A stretch of DNA of 64,000 bases from Rheum nobile (Eukaryota > Streptophyta > Magnoliopsida > Caryophyllales > Polygonaceae). Below are positions 41,890 to 52,134 of this stretch, piece by piece; the stretch's first letter is position 1, and each line of letters begins with the position of its first letter. The DNA lies in contig WOAB01000723.1 of assembly GCA_027886185.1 (NCBI GenBank), forward strand, positions 1,488,001 to 1,552,000, written 5' to 3'. The notes beneath the pieces were generated by a model that saw only the letters and a list, made by a program, of their open reading frames with translations, was not told where the DNA came from and did no database searches. The position numbers and the translations under genes were made by a program.

Positions 41890-43556
41890 AAGGGCTCGGA
41901 ACTTGGCGGTTGCGTACGACGCGCAGTACCTGGCGAGGCGGATCATTGCGTCGTGGGAGCGGACGCTGTACCTGTGCTACTACGATCCTGTCTAGGCGCA
42001 CTAGAGGTAGAAGTAGAGTTAGTGCCTAAAACAGAAGGAAATGGTCTAGAACCATACCGGGAAGATGTCGTGGGCTGCCATGGTCTCTGCCTCTGGCGCT
42101 GTTGCTGGAGGTAGAACTTCTGCGCAGTATGCACGACATTATTGAGGTCCCGAATGGGCAGAACGTCAACCTGATCATGGATAGGCTAGTTAAGCCCAGT
42201 AATGAACCTTGTACGCAAGGTGCCTGGAGCAACACTAACGCCAACCTTGAAGTACATGTCCTCGAGGCGAGTGAAGAACTCCTGAGGGGAATCTGTGCCC
42301 TATCACGCACAAGCGATCTCAGTCCGCATCTGCTCCTTATAAGTGGAAGGCACATACTTCCGAGTCATGATGTACACGAGCTGATGCCACTCAGTAATGG
42401 GTGTCCAACCCATCCGGTAATGCTGATGCGTAATACGTTACCACCATGTCTGTGCAGCTCCCTCAAAATATAGAGTCATGAGATCTACCTTCTCATACTC
42501 AGGGACAGTCAAATGACGCAGGACGTGTTCTGTGTTCTGCACCCACTCAAGAAAGACAGAAGGATCATATAAGCCATAAAAGTTTTTGATTTTTACCTTC
42601 ACGTCTCGACGTTGGACAGGTGGATGTGTCTGGTGGTCCGAAAACCGAGCTGTAGGGTCCGCCAAGTGCTCGACGTGACGAGCGCCATACTGTGGGGGCA
42701 AGCGAGCAGGTTGTCGTGGTCGCTGTGGGGCGGCAGTTGGGCGTTGAGGCTGACGAGCCTGCTGGTGTCGCCCGGGCTGGACAACGTGCCAATAGGCTTC
42801 CTGATTCTGAGGCAGCAAGGGAGGCGGCACATAGATGGACCGTTGGTGTTGAAGCTCACGGGGATCCTGGAGAGGCGGATGAAATCCATCAGCATATCCA
42901 AACCGACCCTCATCCTCCTCAAGGTCGTACTCATCAAACTGATCCTCCTCATCAGAATAAATAGGAGTGCATACACTCTGATGATCCTGGAAAGCATCAA
43001 TATCAAACGGCACAGTAGATGGTCGTTGTGGACGTTGATGCTGGCGCTTATGCAGATGGGAACCAGACGGCTGGCAGTGGGGGCGACCTGTAGTAGGTTG
43101 TAAGGTCGGTGAGCGGCCTTGCCTATGTCGACCACTGGAATGAACCTGATCGTCCTCATATTCCTCTTGGGAACTCTCATCAGCGGCCTCTGTAGCGTCA
43201 GGGTTCTCTTCCCGGATCACTACCTGCGCAGACCGTCGTTGTCGACGACGCTGCGGATCTACAATGCTTTCTCTCTGCGATGCCAGATGTTTCAGCTGGC
43301 CTGGATCCAATGTGGAGGGCAGCATCACAGCTTTACCCTTCGCCTTTTCCAGGGCTAGGGCGCTCAAATCATCTGTCTGTAGCTGACCCTGAGCAAGAGC
43401 GATCGGAACCGGTTGCTGGTGAGAGTACTCGGCATTCTGATGCTGGAGTTCGGCTATCTGTGCGTCTCTTGCTTTTTTGTCAGCAAGCAACTCTCGGATC
43501 ATCTTTTGTTCAGCAGTCTCTATGCCTGTCTCGCGGGTGGTATCACCTTCGGACAT
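41890..43556 (-). pseudogene. gag of the CRM-like element
   Basis: ATG at 43554-43556 (MSEGDTTRETGIETAEQK); the same frame is open upstream to 43586 without ATG. The N-terminus is helical and charged (LLADKKARDAQIAELQHQN); a long Gln/Arg/Pro-rich middle follows. The capsid region starts at about 42600 (KIKNFYGLYDPSVFLEWV, LTVPEYEKVDLMTLYFEGAAQTWW). TAA follows WW at 42438; the frame continues with WTPITEWHQLVYIMTRKYVP, TGA after EIACA, DSPQEFFTRLEDMY, TAG after FITGLN, and ends near 41943 in a Ser/Thr-rich stretch before the zinc knuckle. At least three nonsense codons, two of which fit CAG/CGA transitions. Confidence 0.85.
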
Positions 43557-43589
43557 GGTACCTGACAGCAAGAAATGGCAAACCACAGG

Positions 43590-44626
43590 ATCAAGGCGAA
43601 CAACAACAGCAACAGAGAATCAACAAATAGGTAAGCAGAACCGAACTCAACAAGCAATCACTCTGGACACTAATCTGGCTGGCCGTATGGGCGGTTACGA
43701 GCAGGCTAAAGCAATCCACACAACAATCAACAAAATCAAGGCAATGCTCAGTAAAGAAAATGTTGAAAGTAGATATGCAAGGATATAAGCACAGAAGTAA
43801 GCACAACACAGTCAACCAAGATATGCAACTCAGACGATGAAAGATATAGAAGACGGTAAATGAATCACTTGCGAAGATGATAATCGAAGGTGCCGGAATC
43901 AAGACCGTGATCTCCCTTCGTGTGCTGCGAAGAGACGCACTTGCCTTATTTTGGCTTCTGTGGTCTTGAATTTTTTTATTTTATTTTTTTGTAATAATCT
44001 GCAAACAACCCCTTTTTTTTGAACTAGGGCTGCTTGCTACATGAAATGCAGAACACAGCCGCAACACAAGAATAGCAACGCAGTGCAGCAAATGGACAGC
44101 AACACAGTGCAACAAATGGACAGCAACACAGTGCAGCAAATGGACAGCAACACAGTGCAGCAAATGGACAGTAATACAGTGAATTACAGCAGCAACACGC
44201 ACAGAAACGCAACAGCAAAAATAAAAAAAAATGCAGTGATTCAAGTGGGAAAAGAAGGAGATTGCGAAGATGCGGATTTGTGGCGCAAATAAGGCAAACA
44301 CAGTTGGAAGCAAACTATCTAAGCCTATATGCAAGCGGATCTACAAGAAACACAATCACAACCAAGCACAACACCAAAAAATGCTGAAAATCTGTGTGAA
44401 AAGGTTCGGATCTGTGCAGAAAATAAGTTTTTTGTTGGTTTTTGATGATGGCCGAAATTATCAACCACCAAACCTAGGTTTTTCTTGTGTTTTTCGATTC
44501 AGATCTATAGGGAATTTTTTTTTTGGTTCCTAGAGCAAGATCTAGGGTTTTTGTTGATGCAGGAATTGATTTACGGAAGTGAAGAAGTGATTGAACGAAG
44601 AGTTGGAATGACTTACGCGATTCGTA
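43590..44626 (-). other. Untranslated leader of the CRM-like element
   Basis: About 1 kb between PBS and gag on the minus strand. It holds the 24-bp repeat described separately; otherwise no gene. Purine/pyrimidine-skewed (AAC/CAA-rich on plus). Confidence 0.6.
44074..44177. repeat. 24-bp tandem repeat, 4 copies, in the CRM-like leader
   Basis: ACAGTGCAGCAAATGGACAG-based 24-bp units repeat four times nearly perfectly (44074-44177). The unit is a multiple of three, so both strands show repetitive open frames that are not genes. Confidence 0.93.
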
Positions 44627-44639
44627 GGCTCTGATGCCA
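44627..44639 (-). promoter_or_regulatory. Primer-binding site, initiator-Met type
   Basis: On the minus strand TGGCATCAGAGCC, two bases after the 5' LTR; one mismatch to TGGTATCAGAGC. Confidence 0.85.
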
Positions 44640-44641
44640 GT

Positions 44642-45443
44642 TGATGTGACCTTGTCTGATGGAAAGACCACAAATCGTTGTCAAGGATCGCTGGAATGCG
44701 TATTGGGGCAAAACAACTCTTCCGGGAGAAGGACAAACGGACGGACGGACGGAGAAGAAGAATCGGCGGCGACTGTGGGGAGATCGGCGGCGGAATTCTG
44801 GGGGAACGAGCGGCGGTGGAAGGGTGTTCGTGTGGTGGTTGGTGATCGGTGGCAGCCTATGGTGGAGGAGATGAGGCAGCCGTGAGGTGTAGGGGGAATT
44901 AGGGTTTGTGTTTTGGTTGCGGATTGATGATGGGTAACTTAATTTATGCGCCAGGATAGTTCGACTAGGAACGCGTTAATTATTGACGTCAGGGCCCGGG
45001 TTTCAGGAGATTACTCGACTGGAAAACAAAGCTCTATTTCGACGTGATGGAAAATGAAGACAAAAGTTAATATTTATACTAGAGAGTTGACCTATTGGGC
45101 CAGACTCTCTAGTTACTAAATCTGGTGGCCCATTTAACACAAATGGAAATCACCCAGAAATAGCAGCTACTAAAAATAGAAATAATGTTCATAAACGTAC
45201 TAAACAAGTAATGTCTCGATCGGACTGGATGTAACTGTAGAGGAGTCAGTCACGGCTAAGCTGACAAGACACAGAAGCTCGGGCGCTGTAGTGATCTGGC
45301 CGTGACTGGCTACAAGTCTGGTCACCAAGGATTGTGTCGCTGCTTGGACACTCTTCGCTCTGGAACAGGTGATCGGACCCGTAGGCGGAAGTCGCATGGC
45401 GTCTTCCTCCTCTGTAGCTGACATGAAGGACTGGGTCACATCA
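44642..45443 (-). repeat. 5' LTR of the CRM-like element
   Basis: 802 bp, TGATGTGACC... GGTCACATCA, perfect 10-bp terminal inverted ends. Confidence 0.93.
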
Positions 45444-45448
45444 CCGAG
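45444..45448. repeat. Chromovirus target-site duplication, right
   Basis: CCGAG, as at 37157-37161. Confidence 0.9.
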
Positions 45449-46388
45449 GAGGAACACCAGAGCCCATACCATGATTACATATGGGCTCCCTATCTGTGTT
45501 CATTGAAGGCCGTGCAACCCCGTGTCTTTGATGTACCACTACACCTTACAATGGATTCCTTTTGGTTTCACGGTAGAGTTTGATTTTGAAGACCGCCGCA
45601 ACACCAGCGACATGTGCTTTCAATGTTTATACCGCCAGCAACATCTTCTATGTCCAAGCCAACTCGGCGACGGTTGTGAGTTATTTTTTGTCTTTCCGTG
45701 GGCTTCATCTTTTTTTTGTCTTTCATTACATTAAGGACAATGCAATGTTTAAGCATGGGGGAGTGTTCTATACTTGCTAGTCGTCTGAGGAGAAAGAAAA
45801 AAAATGAAAAAATGAAAAAGTCAAAAATAAGAGAAAAAGACAAAAATAAAATCCTGGGATAAGTCGAAAACCCGAGAGGGAGGCTTAGGCAATAAGCAGG
45901 TGGCTTGGACCAGCATTAGGCTGGGGTAATAATTGGTCAAGAGTGATGTGAGTTTATGTGAGCCCGTCTATTGAAAAAGTGGCTTAGTGAAAACCCGAGA
46001 GGGCGCCTTGGCAAAATGAATGAAAATAAGAAGAGTGATTATTAGGATTCCTCATTTTTCCTGGCGTGGTGACATAAGAAGAAGTGATATAAGGAGGATT
46101 CGGGTAGGTCACTCTAGGAGGCATAAGAAGATAGATGGAGTCTAGGATTAGATGTTTATTCACTCTATGGTGTTCGGGATAAGCTTGGGGGAAGTACTCT
46201 GCTTTCCTTTAAGCTTGTATACTGTGTGTGTTGTGTTTATTGTGTTGGTACCTTGGAGATTCATGATTAGGTGCAGTTCTTAGTGGAGAGAGTTTTGCTA
46301 TGCTTCCTGAGACCTTGGGTATTTCATTGGAGGAGTAGGTTTCTATTAGCTTACTCGAGGACGAGCAAGTTTTAAGCATGGGGGAATT
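45449..46388 (+). other. Conserved 3' non-coding region of element A with two PPT-like tracts
   Basis: No gene. Blocks match element B in order: CATGATTACATATGGGCTCC (45470), AGGCCGTGCAACCCCG (45507), ACATTAAGGACAATGCAATG, then AAGCATGGGGGAG (45751-45763). Two related blocks, AAAACCCGAGAGGGAGGCTT (45869) and AAAACCCGAGAGGGCGCCTT (45991), follow, separated by GGCTTGGACCAGCATTAGGC. It ends in the 3' PPT AAGCATGGGGGAATT (46374-46388). Conservation between two diverged, pol-less elements suggests a cis-acting role. Confidence 0.75.
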
Positions 46389-47708
46389 TGATCAGCGCTA
46401 CTTTGTAGGGTTTAACTAGGAGTTGTTAACGGTGTTTTGAGTACCATTTGGAGATGTTTAGAGCATTATTGTGGAGTATGGAGTTGTGGAGAAGAAGTGT
46501 TGATATGGTGGTTTTGAGTGCTTAAATGAAGACATATAGAAGATGGAAGGAAGCCACCACGAGAAGACCGCAACAGAAGCGAAGAAGAGCTGCAGAAGGT
46601 TTTCCGCGGTCGCGGAAGTCACCTCCGCGGTCGCGGATTGAAGACAAACAACGAACACTCCAGGAAGTTTTCCGCGGGCGCGGTGAACAGTGCCGCGGTC
46701 GCGGGTACTGTTCATCCGCGGGTACTGTTCATCCACAGTTACTGTTCACCCGGGGTACTATTCATGTGCATTTTGGGATTGTTTTCGTCCGAGAGCTTTG
46801 TTATTTTATTTATTTTATTTTATTTCTTTTATTCCTTTTATTATATTTTAGGAGATTGTTATTGTTATCTTTTAGGAAATTAGGTTTTGTTAAGTATATA
46901 TATTCTTCCTTTAGAACATTAGTTTAGTAAGTTGGGTGCTCTCTAAGTTGGGTGCTCCCCATGTTGGGTTCTACCTTTCTTCCTCTTTTCCCTTTTCTTA
47001 GTTTAGTTCTTTGTTTTGTTTTTGGCTAGACAATTGAAGCCTTTGTTTGAATTTGATATTGAGATTATTCATTTCTCTATTCTTGAATGTTATTGATTCT
47101 CTTGCTCTTCATCTCATTGAGTTTTATTGATTTCTCTAGCCTGATCAACTAGTAGTTATTGGTATTATTCATACTGCAGGATTTGGTTATTTCTGGTTGA
47201 AATCCCTAATTCAGAGTAGCAACTACGATATTCTAGAACTGGTTGGAATAATTTATTATAGAGAGAATTGATTGCATGTCGAGTACTGACTTGTTGTTAA
47301 GTATTGTACGAGCCTATCTATTCCTGAGCTTACTGCTGCTGTTAAGTTGAATCTTGATGGTTTCTTGATTGTTTAATAGTTAGGATTATCAGGACTGGTT
47401 GGATTGGTAATTAATTTAGAACATGGATTAGGACATTCATGAGGATTGAGAACTAGGGATAATCAATGATTCATCAACCAAACTAAAGGTGGATATTTGT
47501 TTAGCCAAGCTTTCTATGTTTTATTTATCGTTTTCTTAGTTAGATACAACCAAAACCCCCCCTTTTGTCTTTGTTATCAATTGGTGAATGATTTTGCAAA
47601 CATGATATATAACTTGATTCTCTGTGGGATTCGACCCTTACTTACCAGACTACATTTGTTGGGTTTTTAAGGATTTACTTTGTTTAGGTGTCACGATAAC
47701 GCCTATCA
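46389..47708 (+). repeat. 3' LTR of element A
   Basis: 1,320 bp, same ends as 30169-31475; differs by a 10-bp ATTCCTTTT-type indel and roughly 3% substitutions. GC motif cluster at 46600-46710. Confidence 0.95.
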
Positions 47709-47713
47709 GCCTG
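47709..47713. repeat. Target-site duplication of element A, right
   Basis: GCCTG; see 30164-30168. Confidence 0.85.
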
Positions 47714-48293
47714 TAACCACTCTTCATTTGCAAAAGCTATATCACTGCACTCCTGGATAAAGTCATCTATGTCTCTTCCATTATCCCATATGAATTGAGA
47801 ACCTAAGAAGGAGATCTCTCAAAAATTACAATCTTTAATTACGGCCCGAAACTCCAACACAGAACTCAAATCTGAGGGAAGTCCACCTTATCATTTTGAT
47901 TGAAGATACGATTAAGGTCTGCAACACAAATCCATGCATCATGAGGATCCACATGCAGGCGTCTAAGAAGATGAAAACGTGTGATGCTTTTCCTCCTTCT
48001 TAGGCCACCCATATATGCCAGTAAACCTCCATGACATTCCTCTCTGCTCAAGTGTAACCATTGCATCAACAGAATTCACAGCAAAACACAATCCACCCGA
48101 TCGTCCAACATAATTCACAACAAAACAAGACTAAAAACCCAACTTGCGTTGGATACCTTCCATCATTCGATGATCACACTTGGTCTCCATTAGAAAGAGA
48201 ACCTTCGGGGCCTCCCGTCTCACCAGCGCGGTGGGTCTAGCAACTGCCCGGGCCTTCTCTAATCCCCGACAGTTGTAACTTATGATACTCATG
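47709..48293 (-). pseudogene. LINE ORF2, N-terminal endonuclease part
   Basis: ATG at 48291-48293 starts MSIISYNCRGL, the usual start of plant L1 ORF2 endonucleases, followed by VRREAPKVLFLMETKCDHR. After a stop at 48131 the fold continues in frame: GRSGGLCFAVNS, FTGIYGWPKKEEKH. A frameshift leads to the GDFN-like ADLNRIFNQNDKVDFPQI and IAFANEEWLQ, which joins AYPKVFLHHPDR at 30163 when element A is removed. The enzyme would nick target DNA to prime reverse transcription. Disabled by stops. Confidence 0.88.
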
Positions 48294-48315
48294 GCTTCCG
48301 GCAAGGAAGGAGACC

Positions 48316-49260
48316 CTACTTCCCCACCGATATCGCAAATGTGTCCCAATTCATAACAATATTCCTTCTCTTGTCATCACCACCATCCTCACAAGCTTGC
48401 ATATCAAGTCCTCCTTTGATCTTTTCACATATTAAAACCCAACCCTCATTCCTCTTCTTTAGCATACTTCCTCCCTTATCTCCTCCCTCATTGTCCCCAC
48501 CACTTTCCCTAGCCATCCTCTTCCATTTTTTGTTGTGATTTTTCCTTTTTGGAGACAAATCAACCATCTTAGTTGGCACTACAACTTTGCCTATAACATT
48601 CAGATCATGGGAATTTTCGAAATAATGTACCTAAAATTCTCTATTGATCAAGATCAATTATTAGGCCCATTGTCACTCGTGTTAGCTCCATTTGTAGCAC
48701 CCGATAGTACCATCGACCCAACTTTGAGAATTGAAAATTCTTCTTGCGGTGCCAGACTCACATGTTCAGAGTAATAAGAATTTCTATTCGCTTCGTCTAC
48801 CTCATCCAGCAATTTCAACAATGACTTTTGCCTATTCGAACCATTATTGTCACAAGACAAGCTTCCCTGATCTTTGTTGCTTGACTCTCCACGTAGCGCC
48901 TGCATAACTTCTTGTTCTTTGGCTTTGTCAGCGGCAGGTCTGTCTTGGGATTTCAGTGGCCCTCAGCCAGTCGCCATATTCATTATGGAATCCTTTAGCA
49001 TCCTCATTCTCACAATCCAAATCAACATGTCCAAGCAATCCGTATGTATAGCCGAAATTTGAGAGACGTTCATACTTTAACTTCACCCACATCTTACGAC
49101 CCACCACCAAGATCATGACACCTATCCTCAACGGTTTCCTCAAATCAATGGAGAACCTTATCCGTAAATATCGACCATAAAAAATATCCAAATCATCCAC
49201 CTCTACCATCCCGAAGCGGCGCCGATAGCTTCAGCAAAATCAAGATTCTTGGTGGTTATC
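48316..49260 (-). pseudogene. LINE ORF1 (RNA-binding protein), C-terminal part
   Basis: From about 49260: ITTKNLDFAEAIG, then VEVDDLDIFYGRYLRIRFSIDLRKPLRIGV and MWVKLKYERLSNFGYTYGLLGH. This is the DUF4283/zf-CCHC_4 arrangement of plant L1 ORF1, but both leading zinc-knuckle Cys are replaced (GYTYG for CYxCG). The tail to 48316 is Asn/Ser/Lys-rich (KRKNHNKKWKRMARESGGDN). Frameshift at about 49212 and further stops. The 5' end of the LINE is not resolved; copia LTR DNA begins by 49405. Confidence 0.8.
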
Positions 49261-49404
49261 GGAAGGTGCTGAATTCCTTAGGTTTTAATGGTAACAAACA
49301 TTCAACTAATCTGGTATCCAAGTGTTTCAAGAACAATATAGTTGTCACAGGGAACCATTAGCAACGCAGGATTGCAGAGGGAACAAAGCTTTCTCCATAT
49401 GCTT
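49261..49404. other. Unresolved junction between LINE and copia element
   Basis: Could be LINE ORF1 5' sequence or the start of the copia LTR. CACAGGGAACC and GAGGGAACAAAGC resemble the copia's own GGGAACAAA/TTCCCTC idioms, so the LTR may start earlier than 49405. Confidence 0.4.
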
Positions 49405-50106
49405 TGTTACCTCTCAAGGAACATCAGTGCCGAACAAACATCAAGCTGCGAATGGTGTGAATAATGTTTAGCATAAAGATTATGAAAATTATCTTTGAAG
49501 ATCATGCGGTTGAAGAAAAGGAAATCGGGTGGATCACGCCGATTGGAAGAGATGGAGAGAGAAAGATATTATCTTCAGCCGATTATATTATCTTAGAAAA
49601 TCTTTCCTTAGATAATATATTTGATTAGGATTTTATCTTATCAAATCAACTTAATATCTTCTTGTTGCTGAAGTTAGAGAAAGAGATCTTATATTGTTAA
49701 TAGGATTTTCGAGTTGTATAAATAGAAGTGTGAGACTCATTTCTTAGGTACGAACTCGGAGATTTCATTGAGAGAAAAGAAAAGTGAAGCGTCTGTAAGT
49801 CTTAGAAGAGTGAGTTCGTGTTCTCGTTGTAGAAGAGATTCAAATCTAAGTGGGAAGTCTAGGGTTTGAAGTCCAGGCTACAAGTGTAACCGATCAAGAA
49901 ATCAATAAGACAAGTAGACTCTTCAAAATCCTCTCAAGCGAGAAGCTTGAAGGTAGTGGTTTTTCCCTGGTTAGTTATTTGACTGATTGGGGTTTCCACT
50001 ATACATCCTGAGTTCTTTATATTATCTTTCTTGCTATACTATTTCGCTACACCTTCTGTGGGAACAAAATATTTGTTCCCTCAGATGTAACTCTAACGAT
50101 CTAACA
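49405..50106 (+). repeat. 5' LTR of the copia element
   Basis: The right end is firm: ...CGATCTAACA followed by the PBS. The left end is tentative: TGTTAC at 49405 pairs with TAACA. TATA box at 49718. Confidence 0.65.
49718..49726 (+). promoter_or_regulatory. TATA box of the copia LTR
   Basis: TATAAATAG in GAGTTGTATAAATAGAAG, about 390 bp before the LTR end. Confidence 0.8.
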
Positions 50107-50108
50107 AT

Positions 50109-50120
50109 TGGTATCAGAGC
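50109..50120 (+). promoter_or_regulatory. Primer-binding site, initiator-Met tRNA
   Basis: TGGTATCAGAGC two bases after the LTR. Confidence 0.93.
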
Positions 50121-50221
50121 ATGGTCTCTAGATTGTTTTCGTTAAGACTTTGCAGGTTAGATGTCGTCAAACAATGCTATTGGTGATTCGTTCTGGAAGC
50201 CTCTAGTTCTGAAGGGTAGAG

Positions 50222-50226
50222 AATAT
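50222..50226. repeat. Solo-LTR target-site duplication, left
   Basis: AATAT, repeated at 52130-52134. Confidence 0.9.
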
Positions 50227-52129
50227 TGATGTGGCTAAAACCTACTCGTAAGTGTACGGGATCAGTTATAGTAGTCAAGTGTCGATCCCATAGAGACCAA
50301 TGTAATATTAATTGAAATTCTACCAGTGAACTAGGCCGTAAAAATAAGGAATTGGGGAAAATCACACTTCACTTGAATCTAGTCCAAATTATTTGAAGGT
50401 AACTATCTAAGGTAATTACTAATTCCTCTCGGATGATAGTAAATGTGCCTAGATCTAATTAACATCCACTCTCGCAACTTGCCAATCAAAATCTAGACCC
50501 TTTGGACACTTAGAATCTAAGGTCAAACTGAACTAACATCCACTCTCGTGACTTGCTAAATCCAATCTAATCTTAGGGTTTCTATGATAGTTATTAATCC
50601 ACAAGAGAAATTAAGAAGCTCTCGCAATAATAAAATCTCAGGTTCAATTCCTAGGAATCCAATAGAAGTTATTACCTCTTGGTCTCAAACCCTATCTGAC
50701 TATCTGTTAACGTTTTTACCTCTCGATTGCAAACCCTAATAGGATCCAATTTGCATAAGCTAATATGGGCATAAAGCATGAAGGAATGAATCAAATACTA
50801 TTTCAATTCAGGCAAATAAGTATTCTAAATACATACGCATCCTAGGGATCACCCAAACCTAGAACTAGGAATTTAGCCAACCATAATTGAAGACATATTC
50901 AATAGATTCAAACTAGCCAACAACATATATGAATTATTCAATAAATATGGGAGACAAGAAAACTTAGTCTTAATGTAAAAATAATTCAAGTTGACAAAGG
51001 CTACAACAATAATACCAAGTCTTCAAATTGCTAAAGTGCCAAAATCCCCTCTTGAAATTCAACCCTGTACGGCTGATGTGTAAAACTCAAAATCAAACTA
51101 AAACTAAAACCTAAAAGCTACGTTTTCCCCCTTTAAATAAAACCTACGTAATAATCTACTATATAATTACTAAAGCAGAATACTGACTGCGTCATGTGAC
51201 GCCCGCAAAATGAGCCCGAAATTTACGCTACTACGTAGTGCCTTTGTATTAAATTTTCCACGTGTCGCCCTTATATTTTTTCGGTAGATATGTCAAAAAA
51301 CTAATATAATCAAACAAAATAAAATTACTACCTATAATAACCGGATTTGCACACGCTCCCCAATTATTTTGATCTATTTTTTTCCATAAATATTTTGAAA
51401 ATATAATTTTTTCCTTTTAAAATATGAAAATAAATAACAAATATTTGATCATTTCCTAATATACTATACATATTAGTTGGTGATCTTATAAAGATCAAGA
51501 TGTGACTTCTGAAAATGGAGTGAATTAAAATCTTAATTTTTTTCCCTACATAGATTATGAAGGGATCAAATAAATCGCACAATTTTCTTCCATAAATACG
51601 TTGAAGATATCATTTACCTTTTTAAGCATCTAAATAATAATCCGATAAACAAATTCTGTGACAAACCAACTCGTGTAGGGTACGAGAATTAAACTAGTAT
51701 ATATTAAACTAACCTAAACTACGTAACTCATCCCCCCAAAACTAAATCTCGGCTCCCTCCACTAATGCACTGCCGCCTCCATGTCTTTAGTGGGCCGGCC
51801 CAACATGTGAAACAACAACTTCAATAGCTCTCGCCCCTCCTTGCGATCCACCGCCAGCTCCTCATTTCATCATGGCAAGATTATGTCCACTTGGGCCCAA
51901 TATGAATTAGCAATAGGGCCGTGCCTTTTATTTGGCATGGAAATCTTCCACAATAATCTCGTATTATTTCCAACTTGCATCTAAAATACCTGAAATAATA
52001 AAATTACGAGTGTAGATTCCGAATACAAAATATTACAAAATTAATCATAAAAATATAAAATATACATAAAAATGACTTAATTTAATATGCAACTAAACTC
52101 CTAAAATATATATAAATTAGGTGTCATCA
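50227..52129 (-). mobile_element. Solo LTR in the copia gag, minus orientation, with nested Helitron
   Basis: TGATGTGGCT... GGTGTCATCA, 1,903 bp, 5-bp duplication AATAT. On the minus strand it ends TAGGTTTTAGCCACATCA, the style of Athila/Tat LTR ends just before an Asp PBS, hence the orientation. A 543-bp Helitron sits at 51155-51697, leaving a 1.36-kb LTR. No genes. Confidence 0.88.
51155..51697 (+). mobile_element. Non-autonomous Helitron
   Basis: Starts TCTACTATATAATTACTAAA after an A (51154). Ends AATTAAACTAG before a T (51698). A hairpin CTCGT-GTAGGGT-ACGAG (51670-51686) lies 11 nt before the 3' end. TC...CTAG ends, 3' hairpin and A/T insertion site are the defining Helitron signals. 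AT-rich, no RepHel gene, so it would be mobilised in trans. Confidence 0.82.
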
Positions 52130-52134
52130 AATAT
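52130..52134. repeat. Solo-LTR target-site duplication, right
   Basis: AATAT, continuous with gag codons. Confidence 0.9.

Larger units (their letters stand above)
37162..45443 (-). mobile_element. CRM-like Ty3/gypsy chromovirus inserted in element A
   Basis: 8.28 kb on the minus strand: LTR 44642-45443, PBS, gag, PR, RT, RNase H, IN, PPT, LTR 37162-37961, flanked by CCGAG. RT-IN order and IN sequence are Ty3/gypsy. There is no obvious chromodomain; instead the polyprotein crosses the PPT and continues about 75 codons into the LTR, ending in a basic GPITRSRAK tail. This layout is known for part of the CRM (centromeric) clade, so CRM-like is my best placement, not certain. LTRs differ at about 4% of sites, mostly transitions. 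Confidence 0.85.
30169..47708 (+). mobile_element. Element A: Athila/Tat-like Ty3/gypsy, gag-protease only
   Basis: LTRs 30169-31475 and 46389-47708 (about 97% alike), an Asp-tRNA PBS, gag, PR, a long non-coding 3' region and a PPT. No RT, RNase H or integrase of its own is present between PR and the 3' LTR once the nested chromovirus and the tandem duplication are removed (net about 6.4 kb). The protein order and Athila-like protease (MLDLGASINVLP) place it near the Athila/Tat lineage. Element B (54730-60271) has the same plan, so loss of pol is a feature of the family rather than of this copy. Confidence 0.88.

Noticed and set aside
40689..43352. Several plus-strand frames of 60-160 codons opposite gag and pol
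   Set aside because: Shadows of the minus-strand polyprotein; the minus frame carries the conserved gag, protease and RT motifs.
30169..45443. Nested CRM-like element apparently older than its host element A by LTR divergence (about 4% versus 3%)
   Set aside because: By-eye counts differ by less than their sampling error; nesting proves the opposite order.
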